Shown here one piece after another: positions 1 to 8,950 of a DNA stretch of 64,000 nucleotides. Source of the DNA: Mesorhizobium sp. WSM2240 (GTDB taxonomy: Bacteria; Pseudomonadota; Alphaproteobacteria; Rhizobiales; Rhizobiaceae); contig NZ_CP159253.1 of the NCBI RefSeq assembly GCF_040438645.1, positions 310,001 through 374,000 on the forward strand, read 5' to 3'. Both the position numbers and the translations under genes were made by a program. Position 1 is the first letter of the stretch. Each line of letters begins with the position of its first letter. A model generated the notes under the pieces. It saw only the letters and a list, made by a program, of their open reading frames with translations. It made no database searches and was not told where the DNA came from.

Positions 1-156
1 CATGATGATGTTCATGGACAGGACCGAACGGACAAGTTTGCCCGGTCGCCTGATCAGATAGAACAGATCGTCTACCGTCGCCTTCAGCCCCAGCGAGAAG
101 ACCAGCGCAAAGAGGCTGACTGTGACCCCAAGTGTGATCAGCTGTTGGACTGTCAT
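1..156 (-). CDS. BASS-type (bile acid:sodium symporter-like) membrane transporter, N-terminal part only
   Basis: Fifty-two residues are visible before the gene runs off the window at base 1. The start ATG (complement of 154-156) has an AGGA ribosome site a few bases upstream. The N-terminus is strongly hydrophobic, followed by a short basic loop (LIRRPGKLVRS) and the start of a second helix (LSMNII). This pattern fits the beginning of bile acid:sodium symporter/BASS proteins, but 52 residues are too few for certainty. It lies 30 bp downstream of the second sulfatase on the same strand, so it is probably the third gene of that operon. Eukaryotic relatives carry sulfated steroids, so transport of a sulfated substrate or product is an attractive guess only. 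Confidence 0.55.
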   Translation of the reverse strand, partial: MTVQQLITLGVTVSLFALVFSLGLKATVDDLFYLIRRPGKLVRSVLSMNIIM

Positions 157-186
157 TGTCCTGCTCGTTCTGCGATTCGCGATGCG

Positions 187-2553
187 TCAGTCCATCTTTG
201 TCGCCATTTCCAGCCGTTCCATTCCCGTGGGCTGCTTATGCTTGCCGAACTCGAACGTCACGCGCTCGATAACGCCGGTGAAGGGAAACAGGCCTTTCTC
301 GCCGTAGTCGTGACAGACGGGCGAGACACAATCCATTCCGACGTCCATGGTTTCGGTTCCACAGCGTTGCGGCACCTGTTCGTCAATGTGGCCTTTGGCG
401 ACCGCCTTCCCGTCTATCGAAAGGACGACGTCCGCCGGCGAACCCGGCTTCGGTGATACCGGCGTGAACGCGATGCTGATCGTGTGCTTGCCCGGCTTCA
501 GCACCTCCGGCGAGGTCACGTCGTAGCGGCGGATAGCGAAGAAGTTGTAGTGGAAGCGAACCTTGCCTTCCCAGAGGAACAGCGACCAGCCCGCCGCATC
601 GCCTCCAAGCGCGAAGATCACCCCTTCCGCTCCACCTTTGGGGATATCGACTGGAACGGTCAGCGTGAATGGGACGCCTACAAGCTTCGGTCCGCTGCCT
701 TCCGGCAGGCGGGTAAGGCCCGGATAGAATGTCACTTTGTCGCGTCCGGCGAAGTAGCTGGGCCGTAGCGTGGTATCGAGCCGCTCGGCGAAGCGGTCGT
801 CCAACGGCAGGACATTGTACTTTGCCGCCTCGGCCATAAACATATCCTGCAGCAGCCTTAGCCGTGCCGGCTCTTTGTCAGCCAGATCGACCGCCTGGCT
901 GAAATCATTCTCGATGTTGTATAACTCCCACTTGTCCTCATCGAAACTGAACGATCCGGACGTTTCCCACGGCAATCGACCGTGGCGACAGGAGGCGATC
1001 CAGCCGTCGGCGTACATCGCGCGGTTGCCCAGCATTTCGAAGTATTGATGCGTGCGCGTGCTGGGCGCCTTCGCGTTCTTCGCATCGAAGGTATAGGCGA
1101 AGCTGATGCCTTCGATCGGGCGCTGAATGTAGCCGTTGACCTCGCGGGGTTCGGCAATGCCGACGACCTCCATAAGGGTCGGCATGACGTCGATGCAGTG
1201 GTGGAACTGCGAGCGCACCTTGCCTTGGTCTTTTATGACTTTCGGCCAGGAGACGATCATGCAGTTGCGCGTCCCTCCGAAATGCGAGGCGACCTGTTTC
1301 GTCCACTGGAAGGGCGTGTCACCAGCCCATGCCCAGCCAACCGCGTAATGCGGGGACGTGCCTGGCATGCCCCAGCGGTCCATAAAACCGATCGATTCCT
1401 CCATGGTCGGCTGCCGACCGTTCAGGCTCATGATCTCGTTGGGCGTCCCGACCAGCGAGCCTTCACCGCTCGAGCCGTTGTCTCCGATGATATAGATGAC
1501 CAGCGTATTTTCGAGTTCGCCCATTGCCTCGATCGCATCGACGATCTGGCCCGTCTCGTAGTCGGCGTGCTCGAGAAAGTCCGCATAGTTCTCGGCCTGG
1601 CGCGCGAACAGCTTGCGATGTTCTTCCGGCTGGCTCTCCCAGGAAGGGATCTGTTCGGGGCGAGGCGTGAGCTTGCTTCCCTTCGGGATGACGCCCAACT
1701 TCAACTGGTTGGTGTGGACCAGTTCGCGGTACTTGTCCCAGCCCATGTCAAAGCGGCCGGCATTCTTGCCGCGCCAGTCAAGCGGCGGCTGATGCGGCGC
1801 ATGGGCCGCACCGGTCGAGAAATAGGCCATGAAGGGGCGATCGGGCGCGATCGCCTTCTGCTTGCGTATCCAGCCAACGCATTCCTCAGCGAGGTCGCGC
1901 GTCAACTGATAACCTTCTTCCGGCTTCTTCGGAGGCTCGACGGAATCGGTGTTACGAAGGAGCGACGGGTAGAACTGGTCTGTCTCGCCCGAGATGAAGC
2001 CGTAGAAATAATCAAACCCTTGGTTGGTGGGCCAGTTGTCGAACGGTCCGGCCGGGCTGGTCAAATTGTCGGGGACGTTATGGTTCTTGCCGAACCATGC
2101 ACACGTGTACCCAGTCTGCTTGAGCAATTCCGCGAAAGTTGCGCAGCCTTTCGGAATGATGCCACAATAGCCGGGATAGCCGGTGGCCATCTCCTGAATG
2201 ACGCCGGTCGCTACCGAATGGTGATTGCGTCCCGTCAGCATCGCGGCCCGCGTCGGCGAACACAGGGCGGTCGTGTGGAACTGGTTGTAGAGAAGGCCGC
2301 TCTTGGCGAGCCTCTCCGCGGTCGGCATGCGGACCAGTCCGCCGGTCACGCTTCCCCATCCGAACCCGACGTCGTCCAGCAGAACCAGCAGAATGTTTGG
2401 CGCACCTTTGGGCGCTTGCTTCGTCGGAGGGAAGTCAGGCGTCGACTCTGTAGCGTACATCCCGATCTTGGCGTTGGGAAAGCCCCACTCCGGCGTCGGG
2501 AGGTGATTGCGATCCAGATGAACAGGAAAGTTCTGGTTCTCTTTCTTTGGCAT
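187..2553 (-). CDS. Arylsulfatase, type I (formylglycine-dependent)
   Basis: The 788-residue protein has the type I sulfatase signature CSPTR, with Cys98 as the residue normally converted to formylglycine, followed by the TGRNHH segment. Asp60-Asp61 (LLDDVGFGWG) and the later GDNGSSGEG segment are expected calcium ligands. Type I sulfatases hydrolyse sulfate esters. The C-terminal 150 residues form a beta-rich, LamG-like tail found in long arylsulfatases. No Sec signal is visible. The start ATG follows AGGAGCCGACG, a good ribosome site. It lies 95 bp downstream of a second sulfatase with the same layout, so the two are cotranscribed paralogues. No formylglycine-generating enzyme is encoded in the window. 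The natural substrate cannot be told from sequence. Confidence 0.92.
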   Translation of the reverse strand: MPKKENQNFPVHLDRNHLPTPEWGFPNAKIGMYATESTPDFPPTKQAPKGAPNILLVLLDDVGFGWGSVTGGLVRMPTAERLAKSGLLYNQFHTTALCSPTRAAMLTGRNHHSVATGVIQEMATGYPGYCGIIPKGCATFAELLKQTGYTCAWFGKNHNVPDNLTSPAGPFDNWPTNQGFDYFYGFISGETDQFYPSLLRNTDSVEPPKKPEEGYQLTRDLAEECVGWIRKQKAIAPDRPFMAYFSTGAAHAPHQPPLDWRGKNAGRFDMGWDKYRELVHTNQLKLGVIPKGSKLTPRPEQIPSWESQPEEHRKLFARQAENYADFLEHADYETGQIVDAIEAMGELENTLVIYIIGDNGSSGEGSLVGTPNEIMSLNGRQPTMEESIGFMDRWGMPGTSPHYAVGWAWAGDTPFQWTKQVASHFGGTRNCMIVSWPKVIKDQGKVRSQFHHCIDVMPTLMEVVGIAEPREVNGYIQRPIEGISFAYTFDAKNAKAPSTRTHQYFEMLGNRAMYADGWIASCRHGRLPWETSGSFSFDEDKWELYNIENDFSQAVDLADKEPARLRLLQDMFMAEAAKYNVLPLDDRFAERLDTTLRPSYFAGRDKVTFYPGLTRLPEGSGPKLVGVPFTLTVPVDIPKGGAEGVIFALGGDAAGWSLFLWEGKVRFHYNFFAIRRYDVTSPEVLKPGKHTISIAFTPVSPKPGSPADVVLSIDGKAVAKGHIDEQVPQRCGTETMDVGMDCVSPVCHDYGEKGLFPFTGVIERVTFEFGKHKQPTGMERLEMATKMD

Positions 2554-2648
2554 CGTCGGCTCCTGAGGCTGGTCCCGACAACGTTCGGGAAACTGGGGCT
2601 GGAGGACGGCGGTGTTATTCCGCCGACCTCGTGGTCAGAAGCTGGTGA

Positions 2649-4979
2649 CTAGTCGACTGCCATTGCCGCCGCCGCCAGTTTCTCGAGGTCGAGATACTGG
2701 GTCTCCTCGACCGTCACTCCGACGAACTTGATGGTGCCGCCCTTGAATTCGCCGGGCGACTTGTAGCCTTCGCTCACCGCGTCACCGCTATCGCGGCCGA
2801 TGCAAAGACCGTCGCCGGAGAGCGTGAACTTGCCCAGCTGGGTCTTCATGTCGCCTTGCGCAACGACCTCGTCGTTCACGTAAAGGGTCGTCTTTCCGTG
2901 AGACTCGCCGTACTTGCCCGTCTTTTCCCGGATGAATTCCATGCCGAGTGTGTACTTGCCGGGCTTGAGGTCTTTCGAGACGAAGGTCTGCTCGGGCTTG
3001 ATGCCGAGGAAGTTGTAAACGTAGTGCAGCTTCTTGTCCTTGATGAACAGCGAGTGTCCACCAAAGCGCGAGCCGTGGGCAAATATGACGCCTTCGCACT
3101 TGGGATCGGTGATCTCGACGTCGGCCAGGATCTTGTAGGACCGCCCGCGCACATTGACCGCGACGCCTTCCGGCACCGGGGACGTGCCTGGGTAGTAGAT
3201 GTAGCGATTCCTTGGCGCTTCCTCGCTGGGGCGTTCCACACCAAGCAGTTCGGCGGCGCTGCGATCGTCGAGCGGAAGCACCTTGTTGGTCTCGGCTTCC
3301 TCGAACCACGCCTTGATCAGGGCTTCGAGCTTGTCTGGGTGCTTGTCTGCAACGTTCGTCGCTTCGGAGCGATCCTTATCGACATGGTAGAGTTCCCATT
3401 TGTCTTTGTCGAAGTTGCCCTTGCTCGTCAGCGGGGCATGCAGGGCAGCCGCCTTCCAGCCGTTCTCCCACATTCCGCGCGTACCCAGCATCGCGTAGTA
3501 CTGGCGCTTCTTCTTCGTCTTGGCGTCGGGCGTGGCGTCGAAGGTATAGCGCATCGACACACCGGATAGCGGGTATTGCTCGACGCCGCGATAGGTCTTC
3601 GGCATCTCCACGCCGCAAACGTCGAGGATCGTCGGAACGATGTCGGTGCAGTGGTGGTACTGGTTCCGTACTTCGCCCTTGGCCTTGATGCCCTTGGGCC
3701 ACGAAATGACCAGCGGGCAACAAGTGCCGCCGGCATATTCGGAATACCGCTTGAACATCTGGTAGGGCGTGGAGAAGGCGACGGCCCAGCCGGTCGGATA
3801 GTGGTTGTATGTCTCGGGACCGCCGAGCACCTCGAGATACTTCATGTTCTCCGACAGCTCGTCGGGATAGTTGTTGAAGAACTTGTTTTCGTTGACCGAA
3901 CCGTTCGGGCTGCCCTCGCCCGAAGCGCCGTTGTCGGAGCAGTAGAACACGATCGTGTTTTCGAGCTGTCCACTCTGCTCCAGATAGTCGATGAGCCTGC
4001 CGATCTGCACGTCGGTATATTCGGAGAATCCGGCATAGACTTCGGCCATGCGGGCGAACAGTCTCTTCTCGTCCGCGCTCAGGGAGTCCCAGGGCCTGAC
4101 GGCGTCGCCGGGGTTGGAGACATTATCAGGAACAGGATTGATTGGGGTAAGCTTGGTATCCTTTGGAAGAAGGCCCTTCTCAATCATGCGCGGCAGGACC
4201 CACTCGCGATACGCCTCGTAGCCGTCGTCGAACTTGCCTTTGTATTTGTCTATATACTCCTTCGGCGCATGGTGCGGCGCGTGGTTGGCGCCAGGGCACA
4301 GCCACATGAACCAGGGTTTGGACGGATTGCTGGCCTTCTGATCCCGGATCATCTGCAGCGCCTGGTCGACGAGATCCTTCGACAGGTGATAGCCGTCCTC
4401 CGGGCCATAGGGCTGGTCGATGAACTTGTTGTCGTCGACTAGGTCCGGATACCACTGGTTCGTCTCGCCGCCGATGAAGCCGTAATAGCGATCGAAACCC
4501 TTTTGCAGCGGCCATTCGGAACGATTCCCGCCCGCGCAGATGTCCTGTTCAGGGACGTTGTGTTGCTTCCCGAGCCAGTAGGTGCTCCAGCCAGACTCCT
4601 GCAGCACCTGACCGATCGTTGCGCATTCCGCGGGTGTGCGCCCACTCCACCCCGGAAACCCCTGAGCTCCTTCGGTGATGCACGACATGCCATTGAGGTG
4701 GTGATTGCGCCCGGTTAGAAAAGTGGAACGCGTGGGCGAGCACAACGCCGTCGTATGCCACTGCGAATAGGTCAGGCCGTTTTCGGCAAGCTTCTCCAGG
4801 GTCGGCATGTTGATTGCGCCACCGTAGGGCGCCCAGGCCGCCTGGCCGGTGTCGTCGTAAAGGATAATCAGGACATTTGGGGCTCCCTTAGGTGCACGAG
4901 GCGGGAGGTACGGTTCCCAGTCCGGCTTGGAATCTCTGACGTCGAGCTTGATAACGCCTTTGAATGGTTTCTTCGACAT
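2649..4979 (-). CDS. Arylsulfatase, type I (formylglycine-dependent)
   Basis: This 776-residue sulfatase is the first gene of a minus-strand operon. Cys80 in CSPTR is the formylglycine position and Asp42-Asp43 are metal ligands. A second metal-binding segment is CSDNGASGEGSP. The C-terminal domain again ends in a beta-rich tail. It is clearly homologous to its downstream neighbour, but the region after the first aspartates differs (DDTGQAAWAPYGG), so the pair may differ in substrate. The start is supported by GGAGCTAAATC just before ATG. The 5' region up to 5290 carries a 16-bp regulatory element shared with the two-component genes, suggesting control by the adjacent regulator. No signal peptide is seen. 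Confidence 0.92.
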   Translation of the reverse strand: MSKKPFKGVIKLDVRDSKPDWEPYLPPRAPKGAPNVLIILYDDTGQAAWAPYGGAINMPTLEKLAENGLTYSQWHTTALCSPTRSTFLTGRNHHLNGMSCITEGAQGFPGWSGRTPAECATIGQVLQESGWSTYWLGKQHNVPEQDICAGGNRSEWPLQKGFDRYYGFIGGETNQWYPDLVDDNKFIDQPYGPEDGYHLSKDLVDQALQMIRDQKASNPSKPWFMWLCPGANHAPHHAPKEYIDKYKGKFDDGYEAYREWVLPRMIEKGLLPKDTKLTPINPVPDNVSNPGDAVRPWDSLSADEKRLFARMAEVYAGFSEYTDVQIGRLIDYLEQSGQLENTIVFYCSDNGASGEGSPNGSVNENKFFNNYPDELSENMKYLEVLGGPETYNHYPTGWAVAFSTPYQMFKRYSEYAGGTCCPLVISWPKGIKAKGEVRNQYHHCTDIVPTILDVCGVEMPKTYRGVEQYPLSGVSMRYTFDATPDAKTKKKRQYYAMLGTRGMWENGWKAAALHAPLTSKGNFDKDKWELYHVDKDRSEATNVADKHPDKLEALIKAWFEEAETNKVLPLDDRSAAELLGVERPSEEAPRNRYIYYPGTSPVPEGVAVNVRGRSYKILADVEITDPKCEGVIFAHGSRFGGHSLFIKDKKLHYVYNFLGIKPEQTFVSKDLKPGKYTLGMEFIREKTGKYGESHGKTTLYVNDEVVAQGDMKTQLGKFTLSGDGLCIGRDSGDAVSEGYKSPGEFKGGTIKFVGVTVEETQYLDLEKLAAAAMAVD

Positions 4980-5638
4980 GATTTAGCTCCGTTGTTCGCC
5001 GCTGTTCATTTAGGGACGTAAGAGACGCCGGACTTTGCCGAAGCGATCGCGATCCTGCTGTTTCCTTCCCCTCGGCGCTCGACCTCGAATGGATCGTCAC
5101 CGATCCGTCGCTGTTCGTCTGATGTCGTCCTTCGATTTGATCGAGAAGAAGGGGTGGCCGTTATCGAGCCTGGCCGCATTGGTGGCATTATTGGCCGCCA
5201 CCGACCGGAGCAGCCTGGCAGACATAGGACCGAGCCTCCCACGAGCAAATCGCCGTCGTGATTCTCGCGAAACATCGCGGCGGCGCTAGTTGGACCAAAG
5301 GGCAAGTTTGACGGTGCGTCCGACAAAGCTGATGCCGTGCGACTTGTTTGCTGTGCAAGGGAACCGGAAAGAGCCGACCGTGTTTGGCACGACGTGACAA
5401 ATCGGCTGCCTGATCGGGTCTAATCAAACTTAGTGGGTGGTCACGTTTGATTTTGCCGGCACTTCCGCAAGCGGAAAACGAGACGTCGGTACAATCACGG
5501 GGTGAGTTGTTCGGGTTGCTCTTCTCAATCGCCAATGTAAGAATGACGATTGGCGGAGGGATGACACGGCTATGCTTGCATGCGGCTGCAAGGATTCGGC
5601 ACGATTCTCCCAATAGTGGTTGTGGCCACGGCGATCGT
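4980..5638. promoter_or_regulatory. Divergent intergenic region between sulfatase operon and sensor kinase
   Basis: About 600 bp separates the sulfatase start (4979, minus strand) from the kinase gene. It contains the first copy of the module's 16-bp element at 5290-5305 and, near its right end, the signal-peptide coding stretch at 5580-5670 that is out of frame with the kinase body. Apart from that I see no convincing gene: the open frames are short and unlike protein. It presumably holds the divergent promoters for the sulfatase operon and the sensor gene. Confidence 0.6.
5290..5305 (+). promoter_or_regulatory. Module element copy 1 (TTGGACCAAAGGGCAA)
   Basis: The sequence TTGGACCAAAGGGCAA differs at one base from copies at 8882 and 13291. 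The half-sites TTGGACC and GG(G/T)(G/C)CAA form an imperfect palindrome, typical of a dimeric helix-turn-helix regulator. It is 310 bp upstream of the first sulfatase and about 275 bp upstream of the kinase signal-peptide ATG. Confidence 0.7.
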
Positions 5639-5670
5639 ATGCGTTTTCTCAGCCCTACTGCTCCCCCCGG
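5580..5670 (+). other. Out-of-frame signal peptide of the sensor kinase (frame break at a C6 run)
   Basis: From ATG 5580 a frame encodes a textbook signal peptide/membrane anchor: charged start (MRLQGFG), then ILPIVVVATAIVCVFSALLL. It is in a different frame from the kinase body. Shifting back one base in the C6 run at 5662-5667 joins it to SNALAQQ-ATKSVLVLSS, giving a normal cleavage region and the start of the periplasmic domain. The run reads C-CCC-CCG in the upstream frame, the form of a -1 slippery heptamer. Either a base is missing (mutation or sequencing error) or frameshifting occurs. Confidence 0.6.
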
Positions 5671-8263
5671 GACAACGGGGGTTCAGTCAAATGCACTCGC
5701 ACAGCAAGCGACCAAGAGCGTGCTCGTCCTGTCGTCGAGCCACAGCGCTCTTCCCGCCGGCATAGAGATCACGAAAGGTATTCTCACAGCACTTCCAGCG
5801 GATGTGGGCCTCTATAACGAGTATCTCGATTCCGAAAGATTCTCTGGGATAGAGCATCTGGAGAACATGCGCCGGTTCATCGGCGAGAAGTACGCGGACA
5901 AGCCGATCAAGGTCGTTATGGCTCTTGGTCCGCAGGCGCTGGAATTCATGCGCGAGTACGGCGACGAGATCTTTCCCAGTGTCCCGGTTGTCTATTCGGG
6001 AGTCCGCAAAGAGCGTATCCACGACAATCCGCCACCGCCGAACTACGTCGGTATCGAAAGCCGGTTTGACCTGGCGGCGACGGTGGAACTGGCATTAGCT
6101 CTTCAAGCGGAAGCGAAGGAACTGGTTGTCGTCACTGGCGCCGCCGAGTTCGACAAAGCGTGGGAGGCGACAGCCAAAGCAGAACTTGGAACCTTCGCGA
6201 GCAGGCTGAAATTGCGCTACCTGTCTGGGCTGGCGATGGATGACCTGCTCACTACGGTGGCACAATTGCCGACAGATTCCATTGTTCTCTATCTGACCGT
6301 CTACCAGGACGGGTCGGGACGCCGTTTCATCCCGCGCGATGTCGCTGCGCGCCTGTCCCAGGCAGCCGGCGCGCCTGTCTACAGCGTTTACGATACCTAT
6401 CTCGGCCTAGGCATCGTCGGCGGCTATATGGACACGTTCGAAGCAGTGGGCGTCCAAGCGGGCAGCATCGCGCGCCGGATCCTTGAAGGCGAAAATCCGG
6501 CCGAGATGACCATCGATCCAAATGCCGGGCACTCGTACAGGATCGACTGGCGGCAACTGCAGCGCTGGGGCCTTGACCAGGCAAATCTACCGGCAGACGC
6601 GGAAATCCGATATCGGCCGCCGTCGTTGTGGGAGCAGTATCGCGAACTGGTGCTGGCGGCGGTGATTGTTTTCGCGCTTCAGTCCATGCTGATCACCGCC
6701 TTGTTGATCGAGCGGCACCGCCGGCGCCGAGCGGAGGGAAGTTTGCGTGAAGGTGAGGAGCGCATTGCACTTGCTGCCCAGTCAGCCAATCTTGGCCTCT
6801 GGCAATGGGACCTCGTGCGAGACCGCCTCTGGGTCACCGATCTTTGCCGAGCACTGCTCGGTATTGCGCCGGATACGGCTCTTTCGATGAGCTCTTTGCT
6901 TGACGTGGTCTCTCGAGAGGATCGAAAAGGGCTTCGGAAAACGATCGAGAAGCTCAGATCGACTGACAAAATGTACGAGTCCGAGTTCCGCATCACCTTG
7001 CCGGATGGCGAGATCCGGTGGATCGGAGTCACTGGCCGCTCAACGTTCGACGCCCGCGGCAAAGCGTTGCGCATGACAGGCGTCTTGACCGACTTGACCG
7101 AGCGCAAGCGGATTGTGGAGAAGCTGCGGGAAAGCGAGGAGAGATATCGAAATGTCGTGGAGACGCAGACCGAGCTCATCTGCCGGTATCTGCCCGACAC
7201 CACGTTGACATTCGTCAACGATACCTATTGCCGCTATTTCGGGAAGAGCCGTGAAGAACTCATTGGCAATAGGTTCATCGAATTTGTTCCGGAGTCGGCG
7301 CGGCTCGCTGCGCTCCGGTATGTCGAGTCCATTGGGAGCAAGGCGCCCATCGAAACGTACGAGCACGAAGTGCTGCGCCCGGACGGCAGCGTTGGCTGGC
7401 AGCAATGGGTCGACCGTGCAATTTTCGATTCGACCGGAAAGACCGTCGAGATCCAGGGTATCGGGCGCGACGTCACCGAACTTAAGAATGCCGAGAGCGA
7501 GGCACAGCAACGTCGCGAGGAGGTGATGCATCTCACTCGTGTGGCTGTCCTCGGCGAGCTTTCGGGTGCGCTGGCACACGAGTTGAACCAGCCGTTGGCC
7601 GCCATTCTCAGCGACGCGCAGGCCGCGAGGCGTATGATAAGCGGGCATGCACTGGACCTCGGCAACCTGACGGAAATTCTGGATGACATCGTCGCCGACG
7701 ACAACCGTGCCGGGGCCGTCATCAAGCGCCTGAGGGCGCTCCTGAAAAGAGGGGATCAGCAGTCGGCGCCCCACGACATCAATGAAATCGTCACGGATGT
7801 GCTTCAGTTTGCAAACCCGGAACTGGTCGCGCGGCGTGTCGCCGTGCAAACCGATTTCGCGCCTTCGTTGCCGAGCATCCTGGGGGACCGCGTCCAACTC
7901 CAGCAAGTGCTCCTCAACCTGATCCTCAATGGCTGCGAGGCCATGTTCAGTCTTGAGGCGGCTGCACGGCGCTTGAAGATCACGACGTCCAGCAATGGCA
8001 ACGGTCTCGTCGAGGCGAGGGTGTCGGACCACGGCACGGGCATAGAGCCTTCGACGCTGGAACGGATTTTCGAGCCGTTCGTAACGACGAAGAAGAGCGG
8101 CCTTGGCCTGGGACTATCGATATGCCGGTCCATCATCACTTCGCATGGCGGTCTCATATGGGCGCAAAACAATCCGGATCGGGGCGCAACCCTCGGTTTC
8201 GCGATTCCGGGAACAGTGGGAGAAAGCATTGCCGATCGACGCTCCGGTAGTCTTCGTCGTTGA
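5639..8263 (+). CDS. Membrane hybrid sensor histidine kinase with periplasmic-binding-protein-like sensor and PAS domains
   Basis: From the in-frame ATG at 5639 the protein has 874 residues; the frame is open further upstream to 5447, but that part looks non-coding. Domains in order: an extracytoplasmic ABC-substrate-binding-like region (about 5700-6620), one membrane helix (LVLAAVIVFALQSMLITALL, about 6650-6710), two PAS domains (about 6740-7110 and 7130-7490), a HisKA domain with phospho-accepting His in ALAHELNQPL (codon 7577-7579), and a HATPase domain with N box (LNLILNGCEAM), DHGTGI and GLGLGLSI motifs. The first in-frame methionines give no signal peptide, while one is encoded in another frame at 5580. 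The gene overlaps the following response regulator by 35 bp, so the two form a cognate pair. Confidence 0.85.
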   Translation: MRFLSPTAPPGTTGVQSNALAQQATKSVLVLSSSHSALPAGIEITKGILTALPADVGLYNEYLDSERFSGIEHLENMRRFIGEKYADKPIKVVMALGPQALEFMREYGDEIFPSVPVVYSGVRKERIHDNPPPPNYVGIESRFDLAATVELALALQAEAKELVVVTGAAEFDKAWEATAKAELGTFASRLKLRYLSGLAMDDLLTTVAQLPTDSIVLYLTVYQDGSGRRFIPRDVAARLSQAAGAPVYSVYDTYLGLGIVGGYMDTFEAVGVQAGSIARRILEGENPAEMTIDPNAGHSYRIDWRQLQRWGLDQANLPADAEIRYRPPSLWEQYRELVLAAVIVFALQSMLITALLIERHRRRRAEGSLREGEERIALAAQSANLGLWQWDLVRDRLWVTDLCRALLGIAPDTALSMSSLLDVVSREDRKGLRKTIEKLRSTDKMYESEFRITLPDGEIRWIGVTGRSTFDARGKALRMTGVLTDLTERKRIVEKLRESEERYRNVVETQTELICRYLPDTTLTFVNDTYCRYFGKSREELIGNRFIEFVPESARLAALRYVESIGSKAPIETYEHEVLRPDGSVGWQQWVDRAIFDSTGKTVEIQGIGRDVTELKNAESEAQQRREEVMHLTRVAVLGELSGALAHELNQPLAAILSDAQAARRMISGHALDLGNLTEILDDIVADDNRAGAVIKRLRALLKRGDQQSAPHDINEIVTDVLQFANPELVARRVAVQTDFAPSLPSILGDRVQLQQVLLNLILNGCEAMFSLEAAARRLKITTSSNGNGLVEARVSDHGTGIEPSTLERIFEPFVTTKKSGLGLGLSICRSIITSHGGLIWAQNNPDRGATLGFAIPGTVGESIADRRSGSLRR

Positions 8264-8879
8264 CGATGACGCGGCCATACTGCGGGCCTTGACGCGGCTT
8301 ATCGCGGCGAACGGGCTCGAAGCTCGACCATTCTCATCGCCGGCGGCGTTTCTCGACACGCACGACGCACAGCAACCCGGCTGCGCGATAATCGACATCG
8401 CGATGCCAGGTTTGAACGGCCTCGAATTGCAGGAGAGGATGGTCGAGCAAGGGTCACATCGACCAATAATTTTTCTCACCGGGTATGGGGATGTCCCGAC
8501 GAGCGTGCAAGCGATGAAGGCCGGAGCGGTGGATTTTCTGATGAAGCCCGTCGATGAGGAGGCTCTGCTGTCGGCAATCGCCGTCGCGATTGAGGAGGAT
8601 GCAGCGGCACGGGAGGACCAGGCCGAGCTCGAGCCCCTCCAGCGGCGCTACGCCGGCCTCACTTTACGCGAATGCCAGGTCTTTGCCCATGTGGTGTCGG
8701 GTCGGCTCAACAAGCAGATCGCTGGCGATCTTGGCATCGTCGAAAAAACGGTCAAAGTGCATAGGGCCCACGTGATGGAAAAAATGGGAGCGGGGTCGCT
8801 GGCCGAACTCGTTCGGATCGCAGAGCGTCTAGGGCTCGATCGACTGCCCGGACGTTATTCCGCGGAAAAAGTCGATTAA
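8229..8879 (+). CDS. Two-component response regulator, FixJ/NodW (LuxR) type
   Basis: The protein has an N-terminal receiver domain and a C-terminal LuxR-type helix-turn-helix. I place the start at TTG 8229 because GGGAGA lies 6 bp upstream and the receiver begins immediately afterwards; this gives 216 residues. Earlier in-frame starts lie deep inside the kinase gene. Asp12-Asp13 and phospho-acceptor Asp56 (IIDIAMPG), the Thr in FLTGYGD and Lys in FLMKPVD complete the receiver active site. The DNA-binding part reads LTLRECQVFAHVV...NKQIAGDLGIVEKTVKVHRAHVMEKM. It overlaps the kinase gene and is the best candidate to bind the 16-bp palindromic element repeated in this region. Confidence 0.9.
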   Translation: MPIDAPVVFVVDDDAAILRALTRLIAANGLEARPFSSPAAFLDTHDAQQPGCAIIDIAMPGLNGLELQERMVEQGSHRPIIFLTGYGDVPTSVQAMKAGAVDFLMKPVDEEALLSAIAVAIEEDAAAREDQAELEPLQRRYAGLTLRECQVFAHVVSGRLNKQIAGDLGIVEKTVKVHRAHVMEKMGAGSLAELVRIAERLGLDRLPGRYSAEKVD

Positions 8880-8881
8880 TG

Positions 8882-8897
8882 TTGGACCAAGGGGCAA
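8882..8897 (+). promoter_or_regulatory. Module element copy 2 (TTGGACCAAGGGGCAA)
   Basis: TTGGACCAAGGGGCAA starts two bases after the response-regulator stop codon and 54 bp before the next start. A possible -10 (GATAAAT, about 8922-8928) lies some 35 bp downstream of the element centre. That would put the element around -46, a usual position for a LuxR-type activator. The placement is inference. Confidence 0.72.
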
Positions 8898-8950
8898 CTA
8901 CGATTCCGTTTGTGGGACTGCGATAAATATTCAGCGCCTAGTTCTGGATC

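Noticed and set aside
982..2652. Long open frame on the plus strand across the second sulfatase gene
   Set aside because: It is antisense to a gene with clear catalytic motifs, and its translation has no recognisable domain. High GC leaves long antisense frames open.
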